Below, piece after piece: positions 5,634 through 6,666 of a stretch of DNA of 6,666 nt. Made by a program: the position numbers and the translations under genes. The DNA comes from an uncultured Panacagrimonas sp. (GTDB lineage Bacteria; Pseudomonadota; Gammaproteobacteria; Nevskiales; Nevskiaceae). The stretch lies in contig CAMLNE010000242.1 of the NCBI GenBank assembly GCA_946481265.1, positions 1 to 6,666 of the forward strand, in the 5' to 3' direction. The notes under the pieces are model-generated. The model did no database searches and was not told where the DNA came from. It saw nothing but the letters and a program-made list of their open reading frames with translations. The first letter of the stretch is position 1; each line of letters begins with the position of its first letter.

Positions 5634-5817
5634 CGGCCGGCGGCGACGATCCCGCACGCCCGCGGCCGGGCGCTGCGCTTCGCGTGGATGGGTGCCGTCA
5701 ACCTGAACGAAGCCCGCGGGCGGGCCCGAACAGGAGGGCGGCGAAATCGTGATGGGGCGAGCATGCCCGCCGGGCAAGTCGGCCTGATGACACCGGCCGC
5801 GTCCGCCACCGCTGCCA
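5634..5817. other. Intergenic region with GC hairpins between two convergent genes
   Basis: These 184 bp lie between the stop codons of the sugar dehydrogenase and the convergent alcohol dehydrogenase. Three short inverted repeats are visible: CGCCCG/CGGGCG (5657-5662 with 5667-5672, 4-nt loop), the palindrome GCCCGCGGGC (5712-5721) overlapping CGGGCCCG (5721-5728), and TGCCC/GGGCA (5764-5768 with 5772-5776). None is followed by a U-run, so they may be factor-dependent or weak terminators. I see no credible gene here. Confidence 0.45.
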
Positions 5818-6666
5818 TCAATTGAACAGCACGACCTTTCGACAGGCTTCACGCTTCTGATCGAACAGCTCGTAACCCTGTACCGCGTCGGCCAGCGGCA
5901 GCCGGTGCGTGATGATGGCGGCCGGGTCCAACTCGCCGCGCTGGATCATGCCGAGCAGTTCGGGCATGTACTTCTGCACGTGCGTCTGTCCCATGCGGAA
6001 GCTCAGGCCCTTGTCGAAGGCGTCGCCGAACAGGAAGGCGTGGATCTGCCCGGCGTAGACACCCGGCACGCTCACCGTACCGCCGCGCCGCGTGACCGCG
6101 ATCGCCTGGCGCAGCACGGCGCCGCTGGAATCCTCGAGCTTCAGGCTGGTGAGCGTGGTGTCCAGCGCGCTGCCCTTGGCCTCGAAGCCGACGGCGTCGA
6201 TCGACGCATCCACGCCACGATAGTCGGTGGCATCGATGATGAACTCGGCCGGGTCGTCGATGCGGTCGAAGTTCACCGGCACCACGCCGTAGCAGCGCTC
6301 GGCGAAGGCCAGGCGCGCGTCGTGATGGTCGATCATGTAGATGCATTCGATGCCGCGCATGCGCGCACAGGCGGCGGCCATCAGGCCCACCGGCCCGGCG
6401 CCGAAGATGGCCAGGCTGCAACCCGGATCGGTGCCGGTGTTGAGCACGGCCTGGTAACCGGTGGGCAGGATGTCGGAGAGGAACAGCACCTGCTCGTCGC
6501 CGAGTTCCGAGTCGGGCAGCTTGAGCGGACCGGTATTGGCGCAGGGCACGCGCACGAACTCGGCCTGTCCACCCGGATAGCCGCCGTACAGGTGCGAGTA
6601 GCCGAACATGCCGGCGCCGGAGCGGATGTTGCGGCGCTTCACGATCGCGCCGCTGTCCAGATTGGT
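5818..6666 (-). CDS. Zinc-dependent alcohol dehydrogenase, formaldehyde dehydrogenase-like (N-terminus outside window)
   Basis: The C-terminal 282 residues of a medium-chain dehydrogenase, from a family of roughly 390 residues. It resembles proteins annotated as formaldehyde dehydrogenase or zinc-dependent alcohol dehydrogenase. The fragment begins after the expected catalytic and structural zinc ligands, so those cannot be checked. Visible motifs are GYSHLYGGYPGGQAEFVRVP (window residues 22-41), FLSDILPTGYQA (62-73), the NAD-binding loop FGAGPVGLMAAA (88-99), and IYMIDHH (109-115), where Asp 113 at the end of the second beta strand favours NAD over NADP. DAVGFEAKGS, RRGGTVSVPGVYAG and FLFGDAFDKGL follow, and the protein ends in CRKVVLFN. 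Likely role is NAD-dependent oxidation of a short aldehyde or alcohol in the cytosol; the true substrate is not shown by sequence. The GTG at 6642 is only an internal codon, since the frame continues to the edge. Confidence 0.9.
   Translation of the reverse strand, partial: TNLDSGAIVKRRNIRSGAGMFGYSHLYGGYPGGQAEFVRVPCANTGPLKLPDSELGDEQVLFLSDILPTGYQAVLNTGTDPGCSLAIFGAGPVGLMAAACARMRGIECIYMIDHHDARLAFAERCYGVVPVNFDRIDDPAEFIIDATDYRGVDASIDAVGFEAKGSALDTTLTSLKLEDSSGAVLRQAIAVTRRGGTVSVPGVYAGQIHAFLFGDAFDKGLSFRMGQTHVQKYMPELLGMIQRGELDPAAIITHRLPLADAVQGYELFDQKREACRKVVLFN

Noticed and set aside
5732..5825. AGGAGG (5732-5737) followed by tiny ORFs starting GTG at 5749 (12 codons) or ATG at 5763 (20 codons).
   Set aside because: Spacing is too long (11 and 25 nt), the peptides are very short and unremarkable, and the second runs into the convergent dehydrogenase gene.
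1..6666. Looked for tRNA or rRNA genes, CRISPR repeats, insertion sequences, attachment sites, toxin-antitoxin or phage-defence modules.
   Set aside because: None was found. All long stretches are explained by recognised chromosomal genes, with no visible change of base composition marking an insertion.

Overview
This 6.7 kb window is very GC-rich and densely coding. The gene families (bacterial topoisomerase IB, host-attachment protein, DUF4326, SodC, WrbA, a disordered BON protein, a sorbosone/glucose dehydrogenase-like lipoprotein and a class III-like zinc alcohol dehydrogenase) suggest a high-GC proteobacterium. A member of the Xanthomonadales such as Luteimonas or Lysobacter is most likely, with Burkholderiales as the alternative. 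This assignment is inference from gene content and composition; no rRNA or other marker gene is present.

Layout. Positions 1-654 (minus) hold the N-terminal part of DNA topoisomerase IB, cut by the left edge. Only 38 bp away and divergent lies a 149-residue host-attachment family protein (693-1142, plus). It converges, with a 13 bp gap, on a 110-residue DUF4326 protein (1156-1488, minus, GTG start). A possible 20-codon leader ORF (1496-1558, minus) precedes the DUF4326 gene, and its stop codon lies inside that gene's ribosome binding site. Next come two tandem plus-strand genes, sodC (1719-2285) and wrbA (2325-2939), which are probably one operon. A GC hairpin at 2952-2975 follows them and probably ends transcription, possibly from both sides.

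A BON-domain protein with a long Gly/Arg/aromatic-rich disordered region follows on the minus strand (3096-4130). It is divergent from a lipoprotein of the sugar (sorbosone/glucose) dehydrogenase family (4314-5633, plus, GTG start). The 183 bp between them carries, at each end and in inverted orientation, a near-identical 12-mer just upstream of each ribosome binding site. Finally a zinc-dependent, formaldehyde dehydrogenase-like alcohol dehydrogenase (5818-6666, minus) enters from the right edge, with its N-terminus outside the window.

Functionally this looks like a chromosomal stress-tolerance neighbourhood. Periplasmic superoxide removal (SodC), two-electron quinone reduction (WrbA), possible aldehyde or alcohol detoxification, DNA topology control and a BON protein sit together in alternating short transcription units. 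No mobile element, CRISPR array, tRNA or phage module is visible. I did not find a clearly new multi-gene system. The most promising unexplained signals are the leader ORF at DUF4326, the paired 12-mers in the BON/dehydrogenase intergenic region, and the disordered, cysteine-bearing BON protein.
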